Source: Nonomuraea sp. NBC_00507
Lineage (GTDB): Bacteria; Actinomycetota; Actinomycetes; Streptosporangiales; Streptosporangiaceae
NCBI RefSeq assembly: GCF_036013525.1
Contig: NZ_CP107853.1
Location: forward strand, 12,400,001-12,464,000
DNA: 64,000 nucleotides
Direction: 5' to 3'
A program made the translations under genes and the position numbers. The notes under the pieces are model-generated. The model did no database searches. It was not told where the DNA came from and worked only from the letters and a program-made list of their open reading frames with translations. Every line of letters starts with the position of its first letter. The first letter of the stretch is position 1. Below are positions 40,602-51,441 of this stretch, piece after piece.

Positions 40602-40919
40602 TGCACACCTCCCTGCCGCCCGCCCGCAATGGAGCCCCCCATGGACGCCTTCCTTAGTACCCACCCACCGGAAGGCGTAACAACATGGTTGTAATTACAC
40701 GCGCGTGTCGTAGCTGACGTCAAGCGGCATGCAGGTATCCGGGGAAAGACTAGACCTCGCCCCGGTGTGCATGGCATGTGATGTTCTCGCCCAGCCCACC
40801 CCATCCGCGCAATGGTTTCGGTCAGGCTCGTTCAACCTGCCAGCGGTCCGAACCGTATCAGGGCGGGATAGACGCCCGCCCGCGACGCACCCTCTCTCTA
40901 GCTGTTCATTGCCGGTCCG
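40602..40919. other. whiB upstream region
   Basis: No gene is seen in these 318 bp. They contain the whiB promoter and leader described separately and the 3' trailer of the Q/G/P-rich membrane protein gene. An ACAAC-ATG-GTTGT inverted repeat (40681-40693 area) lies between promoter and gene. Confidence 0.6.
40694..40723 (-). promoter_or_regulatory. Candidate whiB promoter with overlapping operator
   Basis: On the minus strand TTGACG (40723-40718) and TGTAAT (40699-40694) are separated by 18 nt. A perfect 12-bp palindrome, ACACGCGCGTGT (40697-40708), covers the 5' side of the -10 element. The transcript would have a leader of about 85 nt. A bound regulator there would block RNA polymerase. 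BldD-type half-sites (TTACAC, GTGTCG) are present but spaced further apart than its known consensus. Confidence 0.45.
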
Positions 40920-42755
40920 TTACCTGCGTGGCTCGTTGGGGGTATATATGGCGGTCGGGTCAATGGGGTCGTCCCCCGGGCGGCCGCCGAGGGGATCTCC
41001 CCGGTACGCCGACGGGTCGAGCCGCATCGTCGACTCCCCCTGGTCCTGCCCGCCGGCCGGCGCCTGGTGGGTCGGCTGGTAGGGACGGGGCTCGTATGCG
41101 CCCTGCTGGGGTTCGTACGCGCTCTGCTGCTGGGGCGGCTGCTGCGGCTGGCCGAACGGGTCGTACGGCCCTGCCTGGGCGGCGTAGTCCGGCACGCGCA
41201 GGTCGGGCGCGGTGCCGGCGGTGGCCGTGTGCTGGTACGTCTCCGCCTGCTGGTAGGCGTCCATGAGCTGCTGGGAGCGCGGGTCCACGGGCGGGTCGGG
41301 CTCCTGGTAGGCGTTCGGGGTGGCGTACTCGGAGCCCGAATAGCCGGTGAACGGGGTGCCGCCGTGCTGCGGCTGGTCGAACGCGCTCTGCCCCTTGTAC
41401 GGCGGCTGGAACGGGACGTTCGGCGAGGTTTCGCCCGTCGGGTAGGAGGGCTGCTCGGCCGGGGTGTCGAAGACGTCCTGCGGCGCGTACGGGCTCTGCT
41501 CGTTCGCGGGGGGCGCGTAGGGGTCGTTCGCCGGGGGCGGCGCGTACGGGTTCGGGCTCGGCTGGGCGTAGAGATTCGGCTGGCTGTCGGCCGGGACGTA
41601 GGGTGCCGGCTGGTACTCGGCGGCCGGGGTGTTGTACTCCTGGGCCGGCGGGAAGCCCTGGGGCTGCTGCTGGTCGGACGGCGCCGGCGGGAGCGCGGCC
41701 CTGACCGGCTGGTATGCCTCCGGCTGCGGCCGGCCGTAAGCGGGCTCGGCGGTCTGGTGGGGCTGGGCCTCGGCGGGCGGCGCGTAGTGCCCGGGCTGAC
41801 CACCGCCGAAGCTCGGCGGCTGCTGCCCGTATCCAGGCTGCTGCCCCGACGGCGGCTGCTGCCCATAATCGGGCTGCTGGCCGTAGGCGGGCGGCGCCTG
41901 CTCGGGCTGGCCGTAGCCAGGTGCCGCCTGCTCCGGCTGACCATAGGCGGGCTGCTGGCCGAAGGCGGGCTGCGCCTGCTCCGGCTGGCCGGAGACGGGC
42001 TGCTGGCCGTAGGCGGGCTGCTGCCCGGACATCGGCTGCTGGCCGTACCCGGCGGGAGGCTGTTCCTGCTGACCGAAACCAGGCTGCTGCCCGGACGGGG
42101 GTTGGCCCATCTGCGGCTGCTGACCATAGCCGGGCTGCTGACCGTAGTCCGTCTGCCGGCCGTAGTCCGGCTGGTGACCGGAGGGCGGCTGCTGACCGTA
42201 CCCGGCGGGAGGCTGCTGTCCATAGCCGGGCTGGGGCTGGCCGTAGGCGGCGGCCGGATCCTGCGGGCCACCGGCGAACGGCGGCTGCTGGCCGAACTGG
42301 GGGTGGTGGTAGATCTGCGCGGCCGGACGCTCGGGCAGGACCTGCGGGATCAGGTACACGAGCGCGATGGCGGTCAAGGCCAGCTGCGGCACGCCCAAGA
42401 GCACGAACTCCACGACGTCACGGGCCCCGTCACCGGCGAACAGCCCGAGCAGGAGCGCCAGCATGCCGAACACCGACGCCAGGAGCAGCCCGACCGCCGC
42501 CCCGTACATGATCGGCTTGGCTTTGGGCGACGGCTGGCCGACTTTGGTGACCAACAGGACCGCACCCAGCAACAACGCCACGGCGACCGGACTCGTCACG
42601 CTGAAGAAGTTCGAGGCCGCGCGGCCCGTGAAGGTCGAGCTGGACGACGAGCCGATCAGGATGTGACCGATCGCCAGCAGCACGTTCATCAGCCCGGTGA
42701 CGAGCATGACCCAGGCGGCCGGCTCCTTCAGCCGGGCGACGTCAAGTTTGCTCAC
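40920..42755 (-). CDS. Membrane protein with long Q/G/P/Y-rich repeat region
   Basis: A 611-residue protein starting at GTG 42755 ([12 protein letters not shown]). The first 160 residues hold four hydrophobic helices. Then about 430 residues are low complexity, with [20 protein letters not shown] repeats, almost without charged residues, and the tail has [15 protein letters not shown]. The repeat resembles prion-like or phase-separating segments in composition. No function is known. It is divergent from fbiA, with GGGGG just upstream of the GTG. Confidence 0.75.
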   Translation of the reverse strand: MSKLDVARLKEPAAWVMLVTGLMNVLLAIGHILIGSSSSSTFTGRAASNFFSVTSPVAVALLLGAVLLVTKVGQPSPKAKPIMYGAAVGLLLASVFGMLALLLGLFAGDGARDVVEFVLLGVPQLALTAIALVYLIPQVLPERPAAQIYHHPQFGQQPPFAGGPQDPAAAYGQPQPGYGQQPPAGYGQQPPSGHQPDYGRQTDYGQQPGYGQQPQMGQPPSGQQPGFGQQEQPPAGYGQQPMSGQQPAYGQQPVSGQPEQAQPAFGQQPAYGQPEQAAPGYGQPEQAPPAYGQQPDYGQQPPSGQQPGYGQQPPSFGGGQPGHYAPPAEAQPHQTAEPAYGRPQPEAYQPVRAALPPAPSDQQQPQGFPPAQEYNTPAAEYQPAPYVPADSQPNLYAQPSPNPYAPPPANDPYAPPANEQSPYAPQDVFDTPAEQPSYPTGETSPNVPFQPPYKGQSAFDQPQHGGTPFTGYSGSEYATPNAYQEPDPPVDPRSQQLMDAYQQAETYQHTATAGTAPDLRVPDYAAQAGPYDPFGQPQQPPQQQSAYEPQQGAYEPRPYQPTHQAPAGGQDQGESTMRLDPSAYRGDPLGGRPGDDPIDPTAIYTPNEPRR

Positions 42756-42934
42756 AAATACCCCCAACGGACCCTTTAGCCCGAAGGGAGTTTGCCACAT
42801 CGTCAAGTCACGCGACGGGAGTCCCAGCAACCCCTTTCATCTCAATTAGGCCTACACCAGCAAGTACAGCTCTGAAAGTGGGGAAAACCACTCCCGCGGC
42901 AGGCCTGTCAGAGGCCGGTGAAAGACTGGGCCGC

Positions 42935-43873
42935 ATGCACATCGTGTCACTCGCCGGCGGCATCGGCGGCGCCCGTTTCCTGCGCGGTCTACGCGCGACC
43001 GAGCCAGAGGCCACGGTCACCGTCATCGGCAACACGGGTGACGACATCACCCTGTTCGGCCTGCGGGTCTGCCCCGACCTCGACACCGTGATGTACACAC
43101 TTGGCAACGGCATCGACGAGGAGCAGGGCTGGGGCCGGGCCAAGGAGTCCCACGTGGTCAAGGAGGAGCTGGCCGCGTACGGCATGGAGCCCCAATGGTT
43201 CGGGCTCGGCGACCGCGACTTCGCCACCCACATCGTCCGCTCCCAGATGCTGGCGGCCGGCTACCCGCTCTCGCAGATCACCGAAGCTTTGTGCGCGCGC
43301 TGGCAGCCGGGCGTGCGGCTGCTGCCGATGAGCGACGAGCGCTGCGAGACGCACGTGGTGATCGAGGACGAGCACGGCAAGCGCGCCGTGCACTTCCAGG
43401 AGTGGTGGGTACGCCTGCGCGCCTCCGTCCCCGCCCACTCGTTCGCGCTGGTGGGGGTGGACACGGCCAAGCCGGCGCCCGGCGTGCTCGAGGCCATCGA
43501 GCAGGCCGACGTGGTCATCCTGCCGCCGTCCAACCCCGTCGTCAGCATCGGCACGATTCTCCAGGTCCCGGGCATCCGCGACGCCCTGACCGCCAAGACC
43601 GTGGTCGGCGTGTCGCCGATCATCGGCAGCGCACCGGTGCGGGGCATGGCCGACGCCTGTCTGACGGCCATCGGGGTCGACACGAGCGCTCAGGCCGTCC
43701 TGGAGCTCTACGGCTCGGATCTGATCGACGGCTGGCTGGTGGCCGAGGAGGACGAGGGCGTCGCGCTCGACGGCGTGCGGGTCATCGCCCGCCCGCTCCT
43801 CATGCACGACGCCGAAGCCGCGTCCGCCATCGCCCGCGCGGCGCTCGACCTGGCCCTGGAGCTCGCCCGATGA
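42935..43873 (+). CDS. fbiA: 2-phospho-L-lactate transferase-type enzyme (CofD/FbiA)
   Basis: A 312-residue CofD-family protein. It joins a phosphoenolpyruvyl or lactyl-phospho donor to the deazaflavin FO to build coenzyme F420; actinobacterial FbiA uses the phosphoenolpyruvyl donor. The conserved start [41 protein letters not shown], and [14 protein letters not shown] [12 protein letters not shown] are present. ATG at 42935 fits the family; the upstream in-frame ATG at 42878 does not. Stop overlaps the fbiB start (ATGA). Confidence 0.95.
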   Translation: MHIVSLAGGIGGARFLRGLRATEPEATVTVIGNTGDDITLFGLRVCPDLDTVMYTLGNGIDEEQGWGRAKESHVVKEELAAYGMEPQWFGLGDRDFATHIVRSQMLAAGYPLSQITEALCARWQPGVRLLPMSDERCETHVVIEDEHGKRAVHFQEWWVRLRASVPAHSFALVGVDTAKPAPGVLEAIEQADVVILPPSNPVVSIGTILQVPGIRDALTAKTVVGVSPIIGSAPVRGMADACLTAIGVDTSAQAVLELYGSDLIDGWLVAEEDEGVALDGVRVIARPLLMHDAEAASAIARAALDLALELAR

Positions 43874-45174
43874 CCATCGCACCACGTCCGGATCACGCGG
43901 GCGCCCCACCCCAGCGCATCGAAGTGATCGCCGTAGCGGGCATCGACGAGGTGCGGCCGGGGGACGACATCGCGGCCCTGCTCGCGGACGCGGGTCTCCA
44001 GGACGGCGACATCCTGGTCGTCACCTCCAAGATCGTGAGCAAGGCCGAGGGCCGGATCCGCCGGGCGCCGGACCGGGTCCAGGCCATCGAAGACGAGACC
44101 GAGCGCGTGGTCGCCAGGCGCGGCGACACCGTGATCTCCCAGACCCGCCACGGCTTCGTCATGGCCGCCGCCGGAGTGGACGCCTCCAACACCGAGCCGG
44201 GCACGGTGCTGCTCCTCCCCGAGGACCCCGACGCCTCGGCCAGGCGCATCAGGGCGGGACTGGCCGCCAGGGTCGGCGTGATCGTCTCCGACACGTTCGG
44301 CCGGCCGTGGCGCAACGGGCTCACCGACGTGGCGATCGGGGTGGCGGGCATGCGGCCGCTGGACGACTTCCGCGGCACGTCCGACGGTTACGGCAACCAG
44401 CTCAGCGCCACCGTCACGGCACTGGCCGACGAGATCGCGGGCGCGGCCGAGCTGGTCAAGGGCAAGCTCGATGGCGTGCCCGTGGCGATCGTCCGTGGGC
44501 TGTCCCACCTGGTCACCGACGACGACGGGCCCGGGGTGCGCCCGCTGGTGCGGGCCGCCGACGACGACCTGTTCCGGTTCGGGTCGCGGGACGTCGTGTT
44601 CGCGCGCCGTACGATCAGGGAGTTCTCCGACCGGCCCGTCGACCCCGAGGCGGTGCGCAGGGCGGTGGCGGCGGGCATCGCCGCGCCGGCGCCGCACCAC
44701 ACGACCCCGTGGCGGTTCGTGCTGGTCGAGTCGCCGGAGACGCGGACGAAGCTGCTCGACGCGATGCGCGAGGCGTGGATCGAGGACCTTCGCGGCGACG
44801 GGTTCAGCGAGCAGTCGATCGCCAAGCGGATCAGGCGGGGCGACGTACTGCGTCACGCGCCCTACCTGGTGGTGCCGTGCCTGGTGATGGAGGGCTCGCA
44901 CACCTACCGCGACGCGCGGCGCAACGCCTCCGAACGGGAGATGTTCGTGGTGGCGACCGGCGCCGGGGTGGAAAACTTCCTGATTCAGCTCGCCGTCGAA
45001 GGGCTCGGCTCGGCGTGGGTGTCGTCCACGATGTTCTGCCGCCCGATCGTCCGCGCGGTGCTCGACCTGCCGGAGTCGTGGGATCCGATGGGCTGCGTGG
45101 CCGTGGGCCACGCGGCGGCCCCACCCCGCGATCGGGCGCCCCGCGATGCTGCGGACTTCATCGTGACGCGCTGA
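43870..45174 (+). CDS. fbiB: F420:L-glutamate ligase / dehydro-F420 reductase (FbiB)
   Basis: A 434-residue bifunctional enzyme. The N-terminal CofE-like ligase domain (1-245: [35 protein letters not shown]) adds glutamates to F420; the C-terminal nitroreductase-like FMN domain (about 250-434: [26 protein letters not shown]) reduces the dehydro form. This full-length fusion is the actinobacterial arrangement. It is translationally coupled to fbiA. The third F420 gene, fbiC, lies 2.7 kb downstream on the other strand. Confidence 0.95.
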   Translation: MTIAPRPDHAGAPPQRIEVIAVAGIDEVRPGDDIAALLADAGLQDGDILVVTSKIVSKAEGRIRRAPDRVQAIEDETERVVARRGDTVISQTRHGFVMAAAGVDASNTEPGTVLLLPEDPDASARRIRAGLAARVGVIVSDTFGRPWRNGLTDVAIGVAGMRPLDDFRGTSDGYGNQLSATVTALADEIAGAAELVKGKLDGVPVAIVRGLSHLVTDDDGPGVRPLVRAADDDLFRFGSRDVVFARRTIREFSDRPVDPEAVRRAVAAGIAAPAPHHTTPWRFVLVESPETRTKLLDAMREAWIEDLRGDGFSEQSIAKRIRRGDVLRHAPYLVVPCLVMEGSHTYRDARRNASEREMFVVATGAGVENFLIQLAVEGLGSAWVSSTMFCRPIVRAVLDLPESWDPMGCVAVGHAAAPPRDRAPRDAADFIVTR

Positions 45175-45201
45175 CAAGGGGTCAACAGACCATTTACCGT
45201 T

Positions 45202-45214
45202 AGGAAAGTTTCCT
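45202..45214 (+). promoter_or_regulatory. AGGAAA-G-TTTCCT inverted repeat upstream of the LPMO gene
   Basis: A perfect 6-bp inverted repeat around a central G, 41 nt before the ATG. The position suits an operator in the promoter or leader. Similar AGGAAAGTTTCCT palindromes are, from memory, common upstream of secreted-enzyme genes in actinomycetes; their regulator is not identified here. Confidence 0.5.
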
Positions 45215-45254
45215 TTACATTTGGAGCATCCCCCCATGTAAAGGAGCCGCTTCC

Positions 45255-45989
45255 ATGCGAAGGATGCTCACGTTAGTCGCCGTGGTGGTGATCGCCCTCG
45301 CCACCACGCTCTTCAACACCACCCCGGCGTTCGCGCACGGGTACGTCAACTCGCCACCGAGCCGGCAGGCCAACTGCGCCCAGGGCAAGGTGCCCAACTG
45401 CGGCAACATCATCTACGAGCCGCAGAGCGTGGAGGGGCCGAAGGGCCTGCGGAGCTGCCACGCCAACCTGTCGCAGTTCGCCCAGCTGAGCGACGAGAGC
45501 AAGCCGTGGCCGGTGGCGTCGGTGGGCAGCACGGTGACCTTCACCTGGACGTTCACCGCCAGGCACGCCACCAGCACCTACGAGTACTACATCGGCAACA
45601 CCAGGGTGGCCGTGTTCAGCGGCAACAACCAGCAGCCGCCGGCGACGGTCTCGCACACGGTCAACCTGTCCGGCTACTCCGGCCGCCAGAAGGTCCTGGC
45701 GATCTGGAACATCTCCGACACCGTCAACGCCTTCTACTCCTGCATCGACCTGCAGATCGGTGGCGGCGGCAACCCCACCCCGACGCCCACCCCGACCGTC
45801 ACCCCCACGCCCACCCCGACCCCGACGCCGACGGCCACCGCCCCCTCGGGCACGTGGCGGGCCGGGGTCGCGTACGCGGTCGGCACCACGGTGACGTACA
45901 ACGGCGTGAGCTACCGCTGCATCCAGGCGCACACGTCACTCGCCGGCTGGGAACCGCCGAACGTCCCGGCCCTCTGGCAACGACTCTGA
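45255..45989 (+). CDS. AA10 lytic polysaccharide monooxygenase with chitin-binding module
   Basis: A 244-residue secreted copper oxidase that cleaves chitin or cellulose. The signal peptide ends at PAFA, so mature protein starts with His28 (HGYVNSPPSRQANC), which forms the histidine brace with His104 (TARHATST); Phe160 is the axial residue. An AA10 domain (28-168) is followed by a Thr/Pro linker (173-195, PTPTPTPT) and a CBM5/12-type module (about 199-244, YNGVSYRCIQAHTSLAGWEP), which suggests chitin binding. ATG with AAGGAG. A strong terminator follows. Confidence 0.95.
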   Translation: MRRMLTLVAVVVIALATTLFNTTPAFAHGYVNSPPSRQANCAQGKVPNCGNIIYEPQSVEGPKGLRSCHANLSQFAQLSDESKPWPVASVGSTVTFTWTFTARHATSTYEYYIGNTRVAVFSGNNQQPPATVSHTVNLSGYSGRQKVLAIWNISDTVNAFYSCIDLQIGGGGNPTPTPTPTVTPTPTPTPTPTATAPSGTWRAGVAYAVGTTVTYNGVSYRCIQAHTSLAGWEPPNVPALWQRL

Positions 45990-45995
45990 CCCACT

Positions 45996-46035
45996 GACGC
46001 GCAAGGGGGCGCACTGGGGCGCCCCCTTGCGCGTC
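45996..46035. terminator. Bidirectional terminator between LPMO and VWA genes
   Basis: Seventeen perfect base pairs (45996-46012 with 46019-46035) enclose a 6-nt loop, ACTGGG. It lies just after the LPMO stop and just after the stop of the convergent VWA gene (46051), so it can serve both transcripts. Confidence 0.9.
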
Positions 46036-46050
46036 TGCGCCGCGGAACCC

Positions 46051-47799
46051 TCAGGCGGTCGGTTTGCACGTGGGATGGCACAGGCGGCGGGCCAGGGCGG
46101 CGAGGAAGACGTCGATGATCTCCTCCGGCTCCTGCGCCACATGCAGCGACCCGTTGGTGGCCGCCGCGATCTGCCCCAGACTCCCCCGATCCACATCCGC
46201 CCCGAAGGCGATGATGACGATCTGCACGGGCCGATCCGGCTTCCAGTCGCGCCGCAGCACCTCGAGGAGCTGCGGCAAGCGGGTGCCCTTGCCGTCGTCC
46301 CTACCCGCCGTGATCACCAGGAGCGTGTTGTTCATGTCCTCCCGGTACTCCCCGGCGACCTCCCGGAATCCGCTGAGAATCGAGTCGTACAGCGAGCTGT
46401 CCCGTCCCGGATGGGCGGTGATCGTGGTGGTCATCTCGCCGAGGCGGCTCCTGCGGATCACCTGACCGCTCTCCGGCTCGTTGATCGGCCCGAGCCCGAC
46501 GCGTTCCTGGTATCCCTTGATCCGCCCCAGCCCGTCCGCGAACTCCCACAACCCCATGTGCGTGGAATCAGGGAAGAGCTGCAGCCCGATCTTGGCCGCG
46601 TCCAGCGCCACCCTGACCCGGGTGCTGCCCTTCAGCGGCTCGGCCATGTGCTTGGAGGTGTCGGCCAGCACGAGGATGTTGGTCGGCGGGGCCAGCCTGC
46701 TCCAGGCCCGCAGCGCCTCGTCGATGTCCTGCGGCGACACCGACGACCTGGTCTTCGGGGCGGCCGGCGGGATCTGTGGCCCCGGCGAGATCGGCCCCTG
46801 GCTGCCGTCGCCCGACCTGAACCCCGCCCGCCGCACGATCTCCTGCGCCCGCGCCCCCTTCAGCCATGCGGCGAACGCGGCGGACGCCTCGGCCACCGTG
46901 GGGTCGGTGGCGGTGACGACGTACGGGTAGTCGAGGCTGATCGTGCCCTCCCGCGGGTGCAGTGCGACGACCGGGTCGGCGGAGGGACGCAGGTTGTGGT
47001 TCCACACCGACTGCTCCGGGACGATGACCACCGGGCGCTGCCAGAACGAGCGATCGTCGACCGCATCCAGCATGCTGCGGTAGTCGGGCGCGGAGCCGGC
47101 CTGCGCCCAGCGGACGAACGCGGTGAGCGCCTTGTCGGCCTCCGGCCCGGTGCCGACGACGTCCCTGGCGGCGGCCACGGTCGCGATGCCCGCCCCGGCC
47201 AGCGACGGGTCCGGCACGCGTACGACGTCAGGCTCGTCCGAGGTGGGCGTCAGCCGCCCGCGTACGGTCGAGGGGAAGACCATCCGCCAGTTCATCTCGG
47301 TCTTGCCCACGGAGAATCGTTGCGCCAGCGACGAGCGGGTGGCGAACACCAGCGGCGAGGTCGCCACCACGCTCTCCCCCGCCGGCAGCGCGCTCGCGCC
47401 CTGCTGGCGGGCCAGCCTGATCCAGGCCGAGGAGTCGGCGATCCAGCCGTCGGGCCGCTCGCTCAGCACACCCGCCCGGTCGCCGATCAGCGTGCGCAGA
47501 ACGGTGGCCGGCGGCTGCTCGGTCACCTGGATCAGCACGCACCGCCGGCCCGCCGACGTCTTCGTCTCGTTGAACCGCCCGGCGGCCTCCATGACGGCGG
47601 GGGCCACGTCGACCGCGGCGGCCACGCTGACCAGAACAGGCTCTCGTGTGGAGCACAGCGTGCCGACGCCGCCGAACACCACGACGACGGCTGCGGCGGC
47701 CACGGCCACGGCCGCGAGCCCCGCCAGCATGCCGCGCTGCAGCGCCTTCCTGCGTCGCTGCTCAGGGGGCAACGCGGCGCGGTGTCGACCCAACCGCAC
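46051..47799 (-). CDS. Solute-binding and von Willebrand A domain membrane protein
   Basis: A 582-residue protein. One transmembrane anchor (about 25-45) is followed by an extracytoplasmic-binding-protein-like domain (about 55-330: GWIADSSAWIRLARQQG) and a VWA domain (about 375-575). The latter has a variant metal site, LVLADTSKHM, in place of DxSxS, with TSxxM; ITAGRDDG is the later acidic loop. Such proteins are widespread in actinobacteria; partner unknown. ATG at 47799. Convergent with the LPMO gene. Confidence 0.82.
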   Translation of the reverse strand: MRLGRHRAALPPEQRRRKALQRGMLAGLAAVAVAAAAVVVVFGGVGTLCSTREPVLVSVAAAVDVAPAVMEAAGRFNETKTSAGRRCVLIQVTEQPPATVLRTLIGDRAGVLSERPDGWIADSSAWIRLARQQGASALPAGESVVATSPLVFATRSSLAQRFSVGKTEMNWRMVFPSTVRGRLTPTSDEPDVVRVPDPSLAGAGIATVAAARDVVGTGPEADKALTAFVRWAQAGSAPDYRSMLDAVDDRSFWQRPVVIVPEQSVWNHNLRPSADPVVALHPREGTISLDYPYVVTATDPTVAEASAAFAAWLKGARAQEIVRRAGFRSGDGSQGPISPGPQIPPAAPKTRSSVSPQDIDEALRAWSRLAPPTNILVLADTSKHMAEPLKGSTRVRVALDAAKIGLQLFPDSTHMGLWEFADGLGRIKGYQERVGLGPINEPESGQVIRRSRLGEMTTTITAHPGRDSSLYDSILSGFREVAGEYREDMNNTLLVITAGRDDGKGTRLPQLLEVLRRDWKPDRPVQIVIIAFGADVDRGSLGQIAAATNGSLHVAQEPEEIIDVFLAALARRLCHPTCKPTA

Positions 47800-47874
47800 G
47801 GTGAACCTCTCTCCAGGGGAGTGACGATTCTCCCAGCGACTCCCATAGCCTCCGCAAGCCGTTATTAGAACATG

Positions 47875-50445
47875 TTACAACTGAGCGATCGGCAACACTC
47901 TCCTGACGCTCTGGCAGACCCCGTCGCTCGCGGCGGACGCCTGCAGGCGTTCAGGGGCCGGGACGCCGTAGTCGGTGGTGCGCTGCCTGACCGGCCTGCC
48001 GCTGACCTCGACCATCGCGCGGAGCTCACTGATGGTCTTGTACGAGCCGTTCTCCGAGCCGGCCATCCTGCTGATCGTCTCCTCCATCAGCGTGCCGCCG
48101 AGGTCGTTCACGCCGCCTTGGAGCACCTGGCGGCACAGGTCGTCGCGGAGCTTCACCCAGGAGCACTGGATGTTGTCGATCGCGCCGTGCAGCAGGATCC
48201 TGGCCAGCGCGTGCACCGCCCGGTTCTCCTGGTGCGTGGGGCCGGGCCGGGCGACGCCGGCCAGGTAGATGGGGGCGCTGGTGTGCACGAACGGCAGCAG
48301 CACGAACTCCGAGAACCCGCCGGTCTGCTCCTGCAGGCGCCTGATCAGCTTGATGTGCCTGACCCAGTGCAGGTGGGTGTCGACGTGGCCGTACATCATG
48401 GTGGACGTCGTCGGGATGCCGACCTTGTGCGCGGTCGTGATGACGTCGATCCACTCGTTCGTCGGGAGCTTGCCCTTGGTCAGCACCCAGCGCACGTCGT
48501 CGTCGAGGATCTCCGCCGCCGTCCCGGGCAGCGAGTCGACACCCGCCTCCTTCGCCGCCTCCAGCCAGTCCCGGACGGACATGTTCGTCCGGCTCGCCCC
48601 GTTGATCACCTCCATCGGCGAGAACGCGTGCACGTGCATGTCCGGCGTCCGCGCCTTCACGGCCCTGGCGATGTCGAAGTACGCGCTGCCGGGCAGGTCG
48701 GGGTGGATGCCGCCCTGCATGCACACCTCGGTCGCTCCGGCCTCCCAGGCTTCCTGCGCCCGGTCGGCCACCTGGTCGAGGCTCAGCGTGTACGCGTCGG
48801 CGTCGGTGCGGCGCTGTGCGAAGGCGCAGAAGCGGCAGCCGGTGTAGCAGACGTTGGTGAAGTTGATGTTCCTGTTGACGACGTAGGTGACGTCGTCGCC
48901 CACGGCCTGCTTCCTGAGGGCGTCGGCGAGGGCCGTCAGCTCGTCGAGCGCCTCGCCGTCCGCGCCGAGCAGCGCCACGGCCTCGTCGTCGGTCAGGCCC
49001 GCCGGATCAGCCTCGGCCCTCCTGAGCGCCTGCCACACCTCCCCCGCCACGCCACCCGCCGACACAGGGCCCGCCGGGCCGAGGCGGTCCCGCAGGGCGT
49101 CCCAGTCGCCGTAGACGTGGTCGAAGTCGTCCCGCCGGTCCTGGGCGCGCCCGGACGTGTCCACCTCGACGTGCAGATCCACGCGCCCCGACGCGGCGAA
49201 GCCGCCGTCGGGCTCCTGCCAGGGGCGGCCCTCCAGCACGGCGTCCTCCCGCGCCAGCCCGGTGGCCGGGTCCGCCAGGGCGGCGACGTGGGCGGTCAGG
49301 CGCGGGTCCAGCCACGGCTCCCCGGCCAGCACGTACTCCGGATAGATCGTCAGCCGCTCCCGCAGCCGGAACCCCGCCTCCCCCGTACGGGCGGCCAGCT
49401 CGTCGATCTGCGGCCAGGGCCGTTCGGGGTTCACGTGGTCGGGGGTCAGCGGCGACACCCCGCCCCAGTCGTCGATCCCGGCCCGGATCATGAGCTCGTA
49501 CTCGGAGTCCACCAGGTTCGGCGGCGCCTGGAGCCGGACGCGGGGGCCGAGGACCAGGCGGGCCACGGCGATGGTGGCGGCGAGCTCCTGCAGGTCGGCG
49601 TCGGGCAGCCCGCGCATGGCGGTGTCCGGCTTGGCGCGGAAGTTCTGGACGATGACCTCCTGGATCCCGCCGTACTCGCGGGCCACCCGCCGGATCGCGA
49701 AGATCGACTCGGCCCGGTCCTGGACGGTCTCCCCGATCCCGATCAGGATCCCGGTCGTGAACGGCACGTTGGTCCGCCCGGCGTCCTCCAGGACGCGCAT
49801 CCGTACCGCCGGGTCCTTGTCGGGCGAGCCGTGGTGCGGCTGCCCCTTCTCCTCGAACAGCCGCCGCGACGTCGTCTCCAGCATCATCCCCATAGACGGC
49901 GCGACGGGCTTGAGACGCTGCAAGTCACGCCAGCTCAGCACGCCGGGGTTGAGGTGCGGCAGCAGCCCGGTCTCCTCCAGCACCCTGATCGCCATCGCCC
50001 GCACGTACGACAGCGTGTCGTCGTAGCCGTGCGCGTCCAGCCACTCGCGGGCCTGATGCCAGCGGTCCTCGGGCCGGTCCCCCAGCGTGAACAACGCCTC
50101 CTTGCACCCCATCGCCGCCCCCTGCCGGGCGATCTCCAGCACCTCGTCCGGGCTCAGGAACGGCGACTCGAGCTTGTGCGGCGCGGTCGCGAACGTGCAG
50201 TATCCGCACCGATCCCGGCACAACCTGGTCAGCGGGATGAACACTTTCCTGCTGTAGGTGATGATCCCGGCCCGGCCGGCCGCCTCCAAGCCGGCATCAC
50301 GCACGCGGGAGGCGTGTTCCAGGAGTGAGTCGAGGTGGGGCCCACGAGCGTGCAGCAGTACGGTCGCCTCGGCGACATCGAGGCTCTTGCCGTCGCGGGC
50401 GCGGGCGAGAGCACGGCGGAACGCGGAATCACTGACCAGATCCAT
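47875..50445 (-). CDS. fbiC: FO synthase FbiC (CofG-CofH fusion)
   Basis: An 856-residue double radical SAM enzyme that makes the F420 chromophore FO from tyrosine and a pyrimidine of the riboflavin pathway. The N-terminal CofG half carries the cluster motif CRDRCGYC (Cys76, Cys80, Cys83); the C-terminal CofH half carries CYTGCRFC (Cys533, Cys537, Cys540). Both CX3CX2C sets are intact. ATG at 50445 ([15 protein letters not shown]); a longer frame upstream to 50580 is non-homologous. With fbiA and fbiB in the same window the genome encodes the full core pathway. Confidence 0.97.
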   Translation of the reverse strand: MDLVSDSAFRRALARARDGKSLDVAEATVLLHARGPHLDSLLEHASRVRDAGLEAAGRAGIITYSRKVFIPLTRLCRDRCGYCTFATAPHKLESPFLSPDEVLEIARQGAAMGCKEALFTLGDRPEDRWHQAREWLDAHGYDDTLSYVRAMAIRVLEETGLLPHLNPGVLSWRDLQRLKPVAPSMGMMLETTSRRLFEEKGQPHHGSPDKDPAVRMRVLEDAGRTNVPFTTGILIGIGETVQDRAESIFAIRRVAREYGGIQEVIVQNFRAKPDTAMRGLPDADLQELAATIAVARLVLGPRVRLQAPPNLVDSEYELMIRAGIDDWGGVSPLTPDHVNPERPWPQIDELAARTGEAGFRLRERLTIYPEYVLAGEPWLDPRLTAHVAALADPATGLAREDAVLEGRPWQEPDGGFAASGRVDLHVEVDTSGRAQDRRDDFDHVYGDWDALRDRLGPAGPVSAGGVAGEVWQALRRAEADPAGLTDDEAVALLGADGEALDELTALADALRKQAVGDDVTYVVNRNINFTNVCYTGCRFCAFAQRRTDADAYTLSLDQVADRAQEAWEAGATEVCMQGGIHPDLPGSAYFDIARAVKARTPDMHVHAFSPMEVINGASRTNMSVRDWLEAAKEAGVDSLPGTAAEILDDDVRWVLTKGKLPTNEWIDVITTAHKVGIPTTSTMMYGHVDTHLHWVRHIKLIRRLQEQTGGFSEFVLLPFVHTSAPIYLAGVARPGPTHQENRAVHALARILLHGAIDNIQCSWVKLRDDLCRQVLQGGVNDLGGTLMEETISRMAGSENGSYKTISELRAMVEVSGRPVRQRTTDYGVPAPERLQASAASDGVCQSVRRVLPIAQL

Positions 50446-50494
50446 AAAGGCACAGTACGACGGGCTGGGTTCGCGACCCGCACCTAGGGGCCGG

Positions 50495-51388
50495 TCAGAA
50501 GGACCTGTAGTCCCGGACGGACATCCGCGGCCCGCGCGCGGGCGGGCGCAGTCCCGAGAGCGTGATGAGCAGCGTCGCACGGTGCCGATGCCCCTCGTAC
50601 GGCTCCAGCAGCCGCAACATCCCGGGATCGTCGGTCTTCTCCCCCGTCAGGGCGTATCCCACGATCTTGGCCAGATGGAAGTCGCCCACGCTCACGGCGT
50701 CGGGGTCGCCCAGGGCGCGCTGGCGCACCTCGGCGGACGTCCACACCCCGATCCCCGGCAGGGCCCGCAACAGCCGGTCGAGCTCCTGCGTGGTCGTGGC
50801 GGCCTCCAGCTTGTCGGCGTGCCAGGCGGCGTTGGCGATGGTCCTGGCACGGACGGCCTCGGCACCCGATCGGTGCCAGTGCCAGATCGGGATCTGCCGC
50901 CATACGGCCGCCTCGGGGATCACCCGCATGCCCTGGGGCGCCGGGCCGGGAGCGGGCTCTCCGTAGCGGCCGAGCAGCCACCGCCACGCCCGCCACGCCT
51001 CCCGCCCGACGACCTTCTGCTCCAGCACGGCGGGCACGAGGGCCTCCATGACGCGGCCGGACCGCCCGATCCGCAGCCCCGGATGTCTCCGGGCAACGTC
51101 CACCAGAAGCTCGTGTTTGATGACAAATCCGGAAACATCGTCGTCGGCCCCCACCAACGCCGGCAGCGTCTCCAGCGCCCACTCCGCCCCCGGGCCCCAC
51201 GCCTGCCCGTGCACGCATCCGCCCTTGAGGCTCACTCTGAGCGTGCACGGCCCGTCGGACGTCCTGGAGGTGCGCCACACGGCCCCGTCGGGGGTCTGCC
51301 GCCAGGTGGGATCGCCGTTGCCGTGCCTGTGCGGCGACAACGCCAGCCCCACGTCCAGCGGCCCCTCGGGCGCCCACCTGCGCTCCAT
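50495..51388 (-). CDS. AlkA-like DNA-3-methyladenine glycosylase
   Basis: A 297-residue HhH-GPD superfamily glycosylase that removes alkylated bases. The helix-hairpin-helix [12 protein letters not shown] is followed by [15 protein letters not shown], with the catalytic Asp in the GDFH segment; the N-terminal region forms the extra beta domain. The Lys typical of bifunctional enzymes is missing, consistent with a monofunctional type. ATG at 51388 or GTG at 51391 both give a good start. Reads toward fbiC. Confidence 0.85.
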   Translation of the reverse strand: MERRWAPEGPLDVGLALSPHRHGNGDPTWRQTPDGAVWRTSRTSDGPCTLRVSLKGGCVHGQAWGPGAEWALETLPALVGADDDVSGFVIKHELLVDVARRHPGLRIGRSGRVMEALVPAVLEQKVVGREAWRAWRWLLGRYGEPAPGPAPQGMRVIPEAAVWRQIPIWHWHRSGAEAVRARTIANAAWHADKLEAATTTQELDRLLRALPGIGVWTSAEVRQRALGDPDAVSVGDFHLAKIVGYALTGEKTDDPGMLRLLEPYEGHRHRATLLITLSGLRPPARGPRMSVRDYRSF

Positions 51389-51441
51389 CACCGATCCAGT
51401 CTGCCCCACCCGCTCAGACGTTCGGACCAGGTATGCGATCC

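Noticed and set aside
47872..50328. 818-codon plus-strand frame opposite fbiC
   Set aside because: fbiC with both radical SAM motifs is on the other strand; this frame is a composition artefact.
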